From the NCBI RefSeq assembly GCF_958298935.1, contig NC_084932.1, forward strand, positions 14,115,501 to 14,179,500: a DNA stretch of 64,000 bases. The letters run 5' to 3'. Each line of letters opens with the position of its first letter. Position 1 is the stretch's first letter. Source of the DNA: Phragmites australis (taxonomy: Eukaryota; Streptophyta; Magnoliopsida; Poales; Poaceae). This document shows, piece after piece, positions 46,717 through 57,850 of the stretch. Both the position numbers and the translations under genes were made by a program. Below the pieces are notes generated by a model. It was not told the origin of the DNA. It searched no databases and worked only from the letters and a program-made list of their open reading frames with translations.

Positions 46717-47946
46717 GGTTAGTCGAAGATAGAAAATCACAAAAGATAAATTATCCCTATCAACTAGTAGATGGTGGAGGTGGAGTCACACACTCTCAAG
46801 CATCTTACTATGTTCTTGCAAGTGTTCTTACCAATCACCGCAGTTGGTACAACCGGTGGCTGGTTCGTGATACCTTATCGGGTGCGAGTGAGGTAGTTGC
46901 AAGGGGAGAAATCGTTCTAATTGAGAAAAGGTGTAGCTTGGACATGCAATATTTAGTAGCAAGGAATATCAATAATTGAAATCAGATTAGCAAAGCTGAA
47001 TAGAAGTCCACAGTACTCGTCACAGTTGGTGACCCGAACACATTCCTAGAACTCTTTGCACTCGGGAACAAAATTCGCAATGCAAACTGATTCTCCTTGT
47101 TTTTTGAATTCTCTCTCTTTTTTTGCACTCTTTGCTTCTTGTTTTTTTTGGCACTATTTGCTTTTTTCTTGCTTTTCTTTTTTTTCGAATGTGACACAAA
47201 CTCAAAACTCTTCTACTGTCTTTTCTAAGACCAGTGAGGTCCGTAGGTCACAAACTTTTTTTGGAGAGCAGGGGTATAAACGTAATAAAAGATACTCTCT
47301 CTGAACTTTGGCTACCTCTATTTTGGCTACGGTGGTCGGATCTGAGAAGGTAGGCGATTCCGACTAGGTGGTTGGATCCCAGAAGGTGGGCGAATCCAAC
47401 TAGTTGGTCGCGGCAACTAGGTGGTCAGACCCAAGTTTGTGGTCGAAGTACCTGGTCAGACCCCGAGTGGGTGGATGGAGTGACTAGTCGGGACCCCAAG
47501 TGGGTGGTCGGAGTGACTGAATAGGACCCCGAGTGGGTGGTCGGGGAGACTGGTCGGGATCCCGAGTGGGTGGTCGAAGTGACTGGTCGGGATCCCGAGT
47601 GGGTGGTCGGGACCCCGAGTGGGTGGTCAGATCGACTGGTCGGGACCCCGAGCAGGGACACAAACTTGGCTATAGCAGACTAGGGCAAACCGAGTAACTC
47701 GATGACTAAATTAGCAAAGACTCAACGCTAGAAACTAGAACATGATAACTCGATCAGCAATAAAGACACCGATGATGGACTCAAACTCAACAACGCAAAA
47801 ACTGAAAACAAAATTACGAAGGGCACAAAATGGTTTGGACAACGGAAAACTAAGATCTAAATCTTTTTTTTGGTGCAATTTTCTAGACTCTAGGTAATGG
47901 AACTAGACAAAACAAAAGGGATAGCTGAGATTACCTAACGGGCAAC
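46717..47946 (-). other. Leader of inserted gypsy element
   Basis: About 1.2 kb between primer site and gag without a gene. It contains a 33-bp tandem array (47400-47655) and T-rich tracts near 47100-47190. Confidence 0.5.
47400..47655. repeat. 33-bp tandem array in gypsy leader
   Basis: About seven units of GGACCCCGAGTGGGTGGTCG + GAGTGACTGGTCG. The period is 33 bases, so one minus-strand frame encodes an 11-residue repeat (TTHSGSRPVTP-like). Whether it is translated is unknown. Confidence 0.8.
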
Positions 47947-47964
47947 CGAGGCTCTGATACCACT
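47947..47964 (-). promoter_or_regulatory. Primer binding site of inserted gypsy element
   Basis: Minus strand TGGTATCAGAGCC, an exact initiator tRNA-Met complement, one or two bases after the LTR end GTGCATCA. Confidence 0.85.
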
Positions 47965-48887
47965 TGATGCACGTTTGTCTAATCTTCCGAAGGTAATATG
48001 ATAAGTCGATTGGTGGAGTTTCGACGTTGATGATCCCAAGGCTCCGAACAAAACAGATTGAAAACCCTCACAACCACTACACCACTACTCTGTGGTTATC
48101 AACCATGCTAAGACGCAGTTGACCTCGCCAAGAAGGCTTTTCCTGCAAGAGAATCAAGAACACAAGCAGGAATAGGTAGATGCAATCTAAATATTGCAAA
48201 TTACCAATGAAATACTCAAGTGGGATTTCACAAACCGAACAAGCGGTGAAACTGTATAAAACAGAATAATCTAAGAAAAATACAAAACTAAACTAAACTA
48301 CAATGGCTATTGTGTGTATATATGGGTGATATGAGGAGTTCAACCTAGGGTTGTGCAACCATGTAAAGAGGCGTGCACAACTGGACTCCAACCCTGACAC
48401 GATTACAAGACCCAACTAGACCCAAAATGGTGGCGCAACACCTTATTTATTTGACTCTAACTAAACTATAAGAATATTTGGACGAACTCTTATTCATTGG
48501 AGAAGGCTCATCGTAAGCTTTCCAAAATGTCCAAGATTGCCTAAAACGGACTTTGTATGAGAGAGTTATGCCCGTTTTACTGACGTACTGTTCTGCGACT
48601 CGACCACGATCACAACTTTGACCATGACCACGACTAAAGCTCAGCCTCGAGTCCGAGTAGACTTGGCCATAGAGGGGTGACATTCGGGTAAGATTATGGT
48701 GCTTCTCCCACGTTTCTAAGCAATAAAATATCACAAGAATTTAGTAGGAATCCATCCAAGGAAATATGAACAGCGAGAAACGAGTTCACCTGGTGGTCAA
48801 CGTGCATGTACTCTTGTAATTGGACCTTATATGATTTGAGGATTATTGATGGTATTGATCGTATCTGAAGGATTCATGGGCTCATCA
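47965..48887 (-). repeat. 5' LTR of inserted gypsy element, 923 bp
   Basis: Complete LTR, TGATGCACG on the plus strand to GGGCTCATCA. Its distal 720 bases match 43552-44268. It is bordered by the primer site on one side and the CTCTT target copy on the other. Confidence 0.85.
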
Positions 48888-48892
48888 CTCTT

Positions 48893-50490
48893 GTGGTTGG
48901 TGTAAATGCTGCACACATTCCCGAGGAGATAGTGATGCCAAATCTTTAGTGTGTGTACTACCGTTGCAAGCTCCAGATCATGAGTGGGGTAATTCTCTTC
49001 ATGTGGCTTCAACTGGTGTGAAGCATAAGCAACCACGTGACCCTTTTACATGAGAATAGAACCGAGCCTGATGCGAGAGGCATCAAAATACACATCAAAG
49101 CTATTGTGAATGTCTAGTTGTGCTAAAACTGGCGCTGTTGTGATACGAGATTTCAGAGTCTGGAAAGCTGCTTCACATGCCTCGGACCATTTCAACTTGA
49201 CATTCTTCTTCAACAATTCAGTCATGGAATTAGCGATTTTGGAGAAGTTCTCGATGAACTGGCGGTAATAGCCTGCAAGTCCGAGAAAACTCTGGATATC
49301 AGTGACACTCTGAGGTTGCGCCCAATTGAACACATCATGCACCTTACTCGGGTCAACCGCGACACCACCTTCAGAAAGAATGTGTCCGAGTAAAGAGACT
49401 TCCTTAAGCCAGAAGGCACACTTGTTGAATTTGGCATAAAGGCGATGTTTCCAAAGTCTCTCAAGAACGACATAGAGATGACCAGCATGATCTTCTTCGG
49501 TCTTGGAGTAAATGAAAATGTCATCGATGAAAACCATGACAAACTGGTCAAGCTCCTCCATGAAAACTGTGTTCATCAAATACATGAAGTACGCCAACGC
49601 ATTGGTCAGGCCGAAGGACATAACCGTAAATTCATACAGTCCATAGCGAGAAGAGAAAGCTGTCTTTGGAATATCCTCCGGTCGGATCTTTATTTGATGA
49701 TAACCCGACCTCAAATCAATTTTGGAGAAAACCCAGGCACTGGTCAACTGATCAAACAAAATGTCAATCCGTGGCAGGGGATACTTGTTCTCGACGGTGA
49801 CCGCATTCAACGGATGATAGTCGACACACATCCGTAAAGATTGATCCTTCTTCTTCACAATGAGCGTCGGACATCCCCAAGGTGAGGAGCTCGGACGAAT
49901 GGAACCATTTGCTAGCAATTCTTGAATTTGCTTCTTCATCTCTGCCAACTCATTCGGCGGCATCTGATAGGAACGCTTGAATATTGGAGCGGTTCCAGGC
50001 AAAAGCTCGATGGCGAACTCCACTTTTTGATCGGGTGGCATTCCAAGTAACTCATCCGAAAAGACATACGGGTATTCACACACCATTGGAATATGGGAAA
50101 GATCCGTGCAGATGGCACCCTCCATTGCATAAAGATGTGGACCACTCTCGTCAAGGCTTAGAGTGACCCGATCACTGAAAGAACTTACAAGAGAAATTGA
50201 TCTCGACACACATTTGATGATTGCATCATTTTGGGTCAACCAATTCATTCCCAAGATAACATCCAAACCCATCGAGTCAACCACAATCAAATTAGCTTGG
50301 AAAGCAATTCCTTTGATGAGAATATGGGCATGCCGAATTATATCCTCAGAGAATACCTTCCCACTGGGGTTGTTATGAGACAGGGAGTAGGCATGACTTG
50401 CATGGTAAATGCATGGATCGTGGCACAACTCCGCTTGACAAAAAATGAGAAGCCCTGGAATCAAAGAGCACCGTCATCGGATGAGAGTTG
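48893..50490 (-). pseudogene. Protease-RT of Tekay-like element
   Basis: A long frame (50464-49046) carries the protease end ([16 protein letters not shown]) and reverse transcriptase: [58 protein letters not shown], the catalytic FIDD ([18 protein letters not shown]) and [12 protein letters not shown]. RNase H begins ([17 protein letters not shown]) but a TAA replaces Gln at 49048-49046. The frame continues [20 protein letters not shown] to IYTNHKS, where the 43552-48887 insertion interrupts it. RT itself is open over about 470 codons. Confidence 0.85.
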
Positions 50491-51564
50491 ATGAAAAGCG
50501 TGCTTAAGAGCACACCAATCTCCTTTTAGGCATCCTCAATGATGATGATATTGATATTCCCCTACTTCAGAGCTGGGGCCTTCCGAGTCTCACTAGGTGG
50601 TGACATAATTAGGGTATTTGCCACACTATCTTTCTTTGCATGGGGACAAACTTGGGCAAAGTGCCCAAACTGGCCGCATTAAAGCACGGCCTCCTTTTAC
50701 CATGTCTTGAGTTGTTTCTTTGCTTCTGGGTGGCTTATTGGGACTGAGAAGAATGGGCCAAGCACATAGAGTGTGGAGGTGCTACGACCATTGCATGAGA
50801 CAATAGTGACTGTCCCACGCCTACATGTTGCTCGTTGTCTCCATCAGAAAGCTATTTCTCCCTCTTGCCTTTCTTCTCATCTTGATGTTTCTTCATCTTG
50901 TATTCCACCATAACTGACTTACTCACCATTATGCTAAAATCATCAAAGCTATGTGCGTAGAGTCTCTTTTGCATCTTCGTGGAAAGTCCATCCATAAAGT
51001 ACTCTTGCTTTCGCTTGTCAGTGAAGACAAACTCTGGGGCATATTGAGCTAAATCATTGAACTCTTGCACATAATCCATTACAGGTTTGTCTCCTTGCTT
51101 TACATTGAGAAACTCCTGCCTCTTGATGTCCCTAACACCCTTAGGGATGTAGGAAGTATGGAAAGCTGACTGGAATTCCACCCAAGGATAGAGTGGTCAG
51201 GGGCTTGCATGGCGAGGTAGCTCTGCCACCATGTGCTGGCTACACCTTGAAGCTGATGGGTGGCACATCAGACCTTGTTGTGGTCTTCACACCGCATGAG
51301 AGCAAGCTTGTGCTCAATTGTGCGAAGCCAATCATCGGCGTCACTGGGATCTTTAGCGTGGGTGAAAATAGGAGGTTCAGTGCAGAGGAACTTAAAGAAA
51401 CCTCCATGTGGGTTGGCTCCTCCTCCCAAAGGATGGGCTGTGTTCTGAGTGATGACCTTGAGAAGGTCCAACATCTCCGCCATAGGTGATGGCGGGGGTA
51501 GCTCTCCATCACAGGTATTTGACCCCTCCTGATTGTCCTTATGAGCGCTGCAGCAGGTTTTCAT
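50491..51564 (-). pseudogene. gag of Tekay-like element
   Basis: Pieces in order: MAEMLDLLKVITQNTAHPL and FTHAKDPSDADDWLRTIEHK (51480-51300), then FHTSYIPKGVRDIKRQEFL and VQEFNDLAQYAPEFVFTDKR (51160-50990). A zinc knuckle lies near 50690-50640, where a one-base loss disrupts the first Cys pair (CFN.CGQFGHFAQVCPHAK-type). Two frames are needed to read it, so it is defective. Confidence 0.75.
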
Positions 51565-52460
51565 CCTGTTTCCACGATAAGATGAAAAAGGCGTGAAAGG
51601 TCAGACTCTGACATACATCAAGCAAGTGTTGTGATGCGTTATTTCTTTGCTTCTGTCAAGTGTGGAGAGTCCGCATTTCCTCAAAAAACACAAAGTGTTC
51701 GCATATTTTTGTGGAGGATCCGCAGTTAGACAGAAATTCAGGTTAGATCTCAGCAAGGAAAAACGTCAGAGGAATTTTAGAATGACAAGGAATGGATAAA
51801 TCAACATGAATGCCATCGGGCTCCTTAAAACCCACTATATGTAAATGCATGCAAAAAGGGAGACATAAATCAAGTATGCTCGGTCCTTATGTACACGTAT
51901 CTTTCTCGAGTGCATCACTCTCCAACAAGCATCACAATCACAAACAACACCCTTCACGCGAGAAAGAAAAAGTTTTCGCGCGAACAGTGCATGTGCAACT
52001 CGCCGCACAAGCGATATTTCATACATTGTTGCCAACGTATTTACTTCTTGTACCATCGTCTTATGGGACATCCCATGTAATCGCCACATAGGTAGACGAC
52101 CATAACTACAATTGTATGGTGGATGTTCATACGTTATTGCTAGCGTATTCACTTTTTGTACCATCGTCGTACGGAACACACAAAGCCCCTGTCCCGCACT
52201 GGTTGAGCCCCCAATATTTACTACCATCGGGATGCATCCCTTACTTTTTTCGTCGATGCAATATGATTCATAAAAATGCAACAACACGATGTAGTAAATA
52301 AACAACTCAAACGTAGCAAACAACCGCACATTACACTTAGGGGCATAATATAGCAAGTTTATATATATTAACAAAAGAAACTTTAGTGGGTTGCTTAAGT
52401 GAAGTTGACACACTTACTAAATAATATCCTAATTATGTTTAGGCTACTTCATTAAACTAG
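51565..52460 (-). other. Leader of Tekay-like element
   Basis: AT-rich non-coding DNA between primer site and gag. It contains a diverged local duplication (about 52020-52080 and 52125-52185) built on TGTACCATCGTC. One long open frame shows no family motif. Confidence 0.45.
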
Positions 52461-52475
52461 GCTCTAATATCACCT
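52461..52475 (-). promoter_or_regulatory. Primer site of Tekay-like element, eroded
   Basis: The minus strand GGTGATATTAGAGCC resembles TGGTATCAGAGCC next to the LTR end CCTCA. Two or three bases differ from a functional site. Confidence 0.45.
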
Positions 52476-52477
52476 TA

Positions 52478-52655
52478 TGAGGAATCGTCCAGGTAATATT
52501 CTAATTAATTATTAAGTAGAGGAGAGAGCAACAACTCGTGTGAGAGAGGGAGAGGAGAGGGTTGTTGGTGGGGTAGGTAGCCGAGTGGGGGAGGGAGAGA
52601 AAAGGGGTGGGGCTAGCCAAGGTGGGCCCCGTGAGTTAGAGAGAAGCTAATTACA
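52478..52655 (-). repeat. 5' LTR remnant of Tekay-like element
   Basis: Plus-strand TGAGGAATCG to GAAGCTAATTACA, matching 41343-41535. The outer 200 bases of the LTR are lost at the junction with copia DNA. Confidence 0.65.
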
Positions 52656-52658
52656 ACA

Positions 52659-54873
52659 TCACCCCCATTGTGCCTTCAGCCTCACATCATGCTCATGTCT
52701 CCATTGTCACTGTAGCTACGCTTTGGCATCAATGTCTTGGTCATCCAAACCATGTCATCTTCACCAAACTACAATGTTCTAATAATATTTCATATACCAA
52801 AGTAGATTGCACCCTATTTCATGCTTGCCAACTTGGCAAACATGTGCAGCTATCGTTTAGCAACTCTAGCTCCTTTACATTTTCTCCTTTTGAATTACTT
52901 CATTGTGATGTGTGGACATCTCCTGTTCTTAGTAATTCAGGCTATAAATAGTGTATGGTTGTGCTTGATGATTTCTCTCACTTTTGCGGGACCTTTCCCC
53001 TACAACAAAATTCGACATTCATGCAAACTTGGTCCACTTCCACGCCTTCGTCCTTACTCAATTCGGGGTGTCCATCAAAGCACTATAAGTTGACCTAGTC
53101 CAACGGGTGTCCATCAAAGCCCTTGTGCGGCGCTACGTCTGGCACCCCAGCGGGTGCTTCGCAGGCGCATCCACCTGAGTCCTAACCTACTGCAATGCCA
53201 CCTCATGTGGATGCTGCACCACCGACTAGGCCATGTCTCGCGCTCGTTGTTGCGCGTGGGTCTAGTGCTACACATCCTATGATCACACGGGCTGCCACTG
53301 GCTTTGTGAAGATGACAACCCACTTTAACTTGTTCGCGGTACACAACTCAGTCTAGCTTGTCCTGTCTAGCTATCGCAGTGCCCTTGTCGATCTGAATTG
53401 GCAGGCTACAATGACGGTTGAGTTCCAAGCCCTCGTCGATAATTGTACCTGAACACTCATTTTCACCCTCATGGTGCCGACGTGGTCTCGAGAAAGTGGA
53501 TCTTCAAGCACAACTACAACTCCGATGGCTCCATCACTCATTACAAGGCTGGCTAGATCGCCTGTGGCTACTCATAGCGCCCTGGTGTGGACTATGATGA
53601 GACCTTCAATCCAATTGTCAAGCCGTCTACTATTTGGGTCATCCTCAGCATTGTTGCCTCTTGCTCATGGTCCATTCTCCAGCTCGACATGAAGAATGCC
53701 TTTCTTCATGGTAAACTTGATGAGATGATGTAGTGGCACTAGCCACATATGCCTGCTACAGAAGTCGCCCTACGACCTCAAGCAAGCCCCTCGTTTGCCT
53801 GGTAGGCTGGTACCAACACTTTGTGTCCTACATTGGTCTCGTGGGGTTTGTTGCTTCGGCCTCCAACACCTCCTTGTTCGTATACAAGGAGGATGCATAG
53901 GTCACATACATGCTTCTTTACGTCAACGACATTATCATCACTGACTCATTGACAATGCTTCTTTCATGACTTACTGTGTGTCTCACTCAGAGTTTGCCAT
54001 GATCGATCTCAGGGATGTCTCCTTCTTTGTTGGAATTTTGGTCACCCATATCTCAGACGGTCTGTTTCCATCTCAGCAATAGTATGTGGTCCTCCTTCTT
54101 CAGCGGGCTGGCATGGCTGAGTGTCATTATACATCGACACCTGTTGGCACTCAATCCAAACTTTCCGCTATGAAGGGTGCACCGGTTGTTGACCCATTTT
54201 ACTATCACAGCCTTACCAGTGCTCTACAATATTTTACACTCACTTGTTCGGATCTCACATATGTGGTTCAACAGGTCTACATGTACATGCATGACCCGTA
54301 TGAGGCTCACCTCATGCTGATCAAGCGCATTCTTCAATATGTCAAAGGGGCCCTCAACTATGGCCTCCACCTCGTCCCTCACCGCCTACTTTGACACATA
54401 TTGGGCCGGTTGTTCTGATTCTCGAAGCTCTACATCAGGCTATTGTGTATATCTCAGCGACAATATGTTTTGAAGACCAGGTGTTCTGGTCTTCAAAACA
54501 TCAATCGACTATGTCTTGCTCGAGAGCCGAGGTGGAATATCAGGCGATCGCACATGCAGTCGCTGAGTGTTGCTGGCTTCGCCAACTCTTCACGAGCTCC
54601 ACCAGTCGCTCGTCTCTGCCACATTAGTCTACTGCGATAATGTCAACGTAATTTACGTGTCAACGAACCTCATCCAACATCATCGTATGAAGTATCGAGA
54701 TTGACATTCACTTCATTCGCGAGAAGGTGTCCCTTGGTCAAGTCCACGTGCTTCATGTGCCATCTTCCCATCAGTTCATTGACGTGATGACCAAAGGCCT
54801 CTCGACGCCTTTGTTCACGGAGTTACGATCCAGTCTTTGCGTTCAACTGGCGACCGCTTTGACCACGAGCGGA
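52659..54873 (+). pseudogene. Ty1/copia pol, 3' part, decayed
   Basis: GAG-pre-integrase motif ATLWHQCLGHPNHVIFTKLQ and FHACQLGKHVQLSF at 52710-52860, then the integrase start (HCDVWTSPVLSNSGYK). Most of the integrase core is deleted around 53095. RT follows in shifted frames: ALVDNCT..., TWSRESGSSS, a LLYVNDIIIT segment near 53930 where YVDD is changed to YVND, and VSFFVGILVTH. RNase H is seen at 54470-54620 (FWSSKHQSTMSCSRAEVEYQAI). It continues the element that begins at 32958. A purine-rich GAGCGGA precedes the 3' LTR. Confidence 0.75.
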
Positions 54874-54992
54874 TGTTAGAGATATATTTTCTTATATAAC
54901 TGTACACCTAATTATGGTACTTTATTCCCTTTATATCTCTAGCAGTTGTAATCTAAACCAATTAGGTCAGCTTCTACAAAACGGCGCCCTGA
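54874..54992 (+). repeat. 3' LTR of split copia element, truncated
   Basis: TGTTAGAGATATATTTTC to AAAACGGCGCCCTGATC, matching 32958-33095. It is cut by the palindromic element that starts about here. Confidence 0.8.
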
Positions 54993-55880
54993 TCAATAAG
55001 TCTCCATTCTACAATCCGCCATCGAATAACTTCAGTTTCCTTTTATACCATTGAATAAGTCATTTTGTCTACAATATACCATCGTTATCAGTTTAGCTCT
55101 GTTAAGTGTGGTAAAAAGACAAATATACCCCTGGTTCTCACCCCTTCGGTCTCCACACGCTCCTTCTTCTCTACTCAGACGCACAATAAATTTTTTACAT
55201 ACATAATAAAATTTAAATTAATTCTCCTATTTTTTAAATAAGTAAAAAAAATCACTGCAGAAAAAAATAGAAAATATTTTCACTGCAGATTGAAAAATAG
55301 AAAATATTTTCCATTAAAAAGCCAACACATTTGTTTCCTGCAATGATTTTTTTACTTATTTAAAAAATAGGAGAATTAGTTTAAATTTTATTGTGCATGC
55401 AAAAATTTTATTGTGCGTCTGAGTAGAGGAGAAGGAGCATGTGGAGACCGAAGGGGTGAGAACCAGGGGTATATTTGTCTTTTTACCGTACTTAACAGAG
55501 CTAAACTGATAGCAATGGTATATCGTAGACAAAATGACTTATTCAATGGTATAAGACCATCTTCAACCATATTCCCTTCATTTTGTTCCCTTCCCGATTC
55601 CCTTCCCTGTTCTCATTCCCTTTATTTCCTCTCATCTTCAACAGCTTCCTCTCGAGGGGAATCGCGAAGGGAATGAAGAGAGAATCTCGTCCTGAAGGGA
55701 ATGACCCTGGGAATCCCGTCGTGACGGGAACCGTGAAGGGAAACCGTTGGAGCGCTGAAGGGAACGAAAATCCCGTCGTGAAGGGATTTTGGCCCCTGAA
55801 GGGAAACCGTTGGAGATGGTCTAAAAGGAAACTGAAACTATTCGATAGTGAATTGTAGAATAAAAATTTATTCAATAGTG
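54990..55880. mobile_element. Large palindromic (foldback) element
   Basis: The left arm (54990-55260) and right arm (55330-55554 plus 55822-55880) are inverted copies. For example, AACAGAGCTAAACTGATA and GAACCAGGGGTATATTTGTC in the right arm mirror the left. The centre is near 55290, with AT-rich GAAAATATTTTC loops. Without the MITE in the right arm it is about 620 bases. It has no gene and no clean target duplication. A transcript would fold into a long hairpin. Confidence 0.8.
55555..55821. mobile_element. Tourist-type MITE, 267 bp, TAA TSD
   Basis: Starts GACCATCTTCAACC and ends GGTTGGAGATGGTC-like (CGTTGGAGATGGTC). TAA lies on both sides (55552-55554, 55822-55824). The empty site is visible: the left arm of the palindrome, inverted, reads GGTATAAAAGGAAACTG without the element. 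The interior repeats GAAGGGA many times. A PIF/Harbinger-related MITE is inferred from the 3-bp TAA duplication. Confidence 0.85.
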
Positions 55881-57099
55881 AATCGTAGATTTTCTCTTAA
55901 TTCATATATGACCTTTGTTGTTTAGACTCGATGCAAGATTGCAGCAGTCAAGGCACAAGGGTGCCACACTCGTGACCCGGTTCATCCCCTGAGCTGAGCA
56001 AAGGTCAAAACACCCTTTTAAAAAAACAACCGTTGTTGTTTCGTTACGAACACACCAAACCTTATACAGTGCCACACTACAGTACAATCTTAGTAATTAA
56101 TTTCTCGATCGTTGAATCCGGTGATTGCTAAACCTAGTGCTCGATGCATAAGACACCTACAGGGTCCACGACAAGTGTCACTGTATACGTACGAACGTGG
56201 TAGCGTATCGATCTGGTAACGCAACACTCCTACTGCTCTCCTGTGTGTCCTGCTACTAGTTTGGTTTCGACATGGAGACACGGACACGGACACGCCATGT
56301 GCGCGCGCGTACCATATCGAGAGAACGGACAAGGAGCTAGTATCCAACACCACCACTGTCAACCCTACCCTATCGATCGAGAGAGCAAGTGGTTCGGGGC
56401 GATGTGCACTACACATGGGCTGGAAGTAGCAACAGGGGTGCAAGATGCGTGCCCAAGTGCTAACTTACCCTTTTGCGTGAAACTGATATTAGTTTATCCT
56501 TTTAGTCATACACGATATATTCTTATACCAAATTAACCTTCAGAGCAAAGCGAGAAATGCTAGAACAGTGATATTACTGCCCGTTCGGATAAATAGGGTT
56601 GCACCAGAAAATTTTAGGCTTTACCTTAGATTCAAACTAAATTTATGAAACTTAGTTTGCTGAACGTGACATTTGAAAATTTGAATTACCTGTTTCAACA
56701 AATGATATACAAAAATATTGAACATGTTATTATAAATTGTTAAAAATAGATCTCACAAACTGTCGAACATGATCTCTGAAGATATTAAAGATCTTCACTA
56801 TTATTAAACTAGGTTTCCCAAATTGTTCACTCAACTCTTTTTGAATTTTTAATTTGTATGATTAAATAGAAAAATAATAAATATAACACTGTATTTAAAT
56901 TATACATGAAATAGAAAAATTGAAAATAAAACGAGAAAAAAGTTGCTACATGGGCTATTGGGTGACCGATTGGTGGCCACGGAAATAGGACAGCTCGTAT
57001 AGGAGCCCAACACTCCCACAACGGCCATTTCCCCTAGGGATTTCTTTTATATTTTTAAATCCAAAAAATTCAAATATATGTGTTTATTTTGAAATTTTA
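55881..57099. other. Intergenic, AT-rich
   Basis: No gene or element boundary is convincing. Short open frames on both strands lack family motifs. Confidence 0.4.
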
Positions 57100-57845
57100 T
57101 AACTTTATAGTCCTGTCGTTCGTTGGAAGGCCATATAAATCTTCCAATGATCCACAGGTTTTAAAAAATTAAAAATAATGCATTCTAATGCTTTAAAAAT
57201 TCAAACAATATCGAAATAGTCATGAAAAATTCTTTAAAACAAATTTTGGTGTAGATGATGCTAACATCTAGCTCTTAAAAAAATTTAGATAAAAATATAA
57301 CCTATAAGATGAGAAAAAGGATAAATTTTAAGGATGCTGCAATTTGTTTTTTCCTCATTGTACAAATAATAATTTTAGTTAAAACAATTTAAGCACTAAA
57401 TTATAGTATACTCTACAACATTAATTGTGTTCAGAAATTTTTATAACTATTTCAATACATTTTGAATTTTGAGAGTATTTTTAAACCTATCATCCTTCTC
57501 ACAGACGACATGCTTAAAAAAAATAAATATAGGGCCTTCTAATGCTTAAAAATTTAAAATATTATTGAAATAGTCATACAATTTTTTTTTTTTTAAATGT
57601 GGTTTACAAAATACTATAATCTAGCACTCCAAAAAAATTCAACGAAAAATATTTATACAATGAGAAAAAAAGACAACTAGAATTTATCCTTTTTTCTCAT
57701 CTTACATGTCATTTTTTTCTATTTTTTTTAAGCTAGATGATTTCATTCTCTACACCATACTTTTATTTCAGAAATTTTCATGACTATTTCAATAAATATT
57801 TTAATTTTTAGATCATTAGAGTGCTATATTTTATTTTTTTAAACT
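57100..57845. repeat. AT-rich inverted and direct repeat cluster
   Basis: A unit around TTCTAATGCTTTAAAAATTC...GAAATAGTCATG occurs directly at about 57175 and 57535. Inverted forms (CATGACTATTTCAATA...) lie near 57440 and 57780. The right edge ends at CTGTCAT and resumes past the solo LTR as TCGTTGG, matching CTGTCGTTCGTTGG at 57112. Confidence 0.6.
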
Positions 57846-57850
57846 GTCAT

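Larger units (their letters stand above)
43552..48887 (-). mobile_element. Ty3/gypsy element inserted in Tekay-like element
   Basis: Ends TGATTCGCAT...GCTCATCA, flanked by exact CTCTT at 43547-43551 and 48888-48892, inside the RNase H codons of the host element (host reads TNHKS / SLKYIF). Minus-strand order: 5' LTR 48887-47965, primer site, 1.2-kb leader, gag 46716-45550, protease about 45540-45041, RT start 44781-44206, then a 3' LTR that is joined directly to RT. RNase H, integrase and the first part of the 3' LTR are deleted. It is therefore a defective copy. Confidence 0.85.
41343..52655 (-). mobile_element. Tekay-like Ty3/gypsy element, interrupted
   Basis: Minus-strand element: 5' LTR remnant (52655-52478), primer site, leader, gag (51564-50630), protease-RT (50490-48893), RNase H-integrase (43546-41922), polypurine tract and 3' LTR (41753-41343). 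Between RNase H halves sits another element (43552-48887). The RT and integrase wording ([37 protein letters not shown]) is that of grass Del/Tekay chromoviruses; the lineage is inferred. Stops and frameshifts in each gene make it defective. The 5' LTR lacks its first 200 bases or so, which explains the absence of a matching target duplication. Confidence 0.75.

Noticed and set aside
51835..52413. A 192-codon minus-strand frame
   Set aside because: It lies in the leader of the Tekay-like element, between primer site and gag; no domain is visible.
55543..55875. A 110-codon frame across the Tourist MITE
   Set aside because: It is produced by GAAGGGA repeats inside a MITE.
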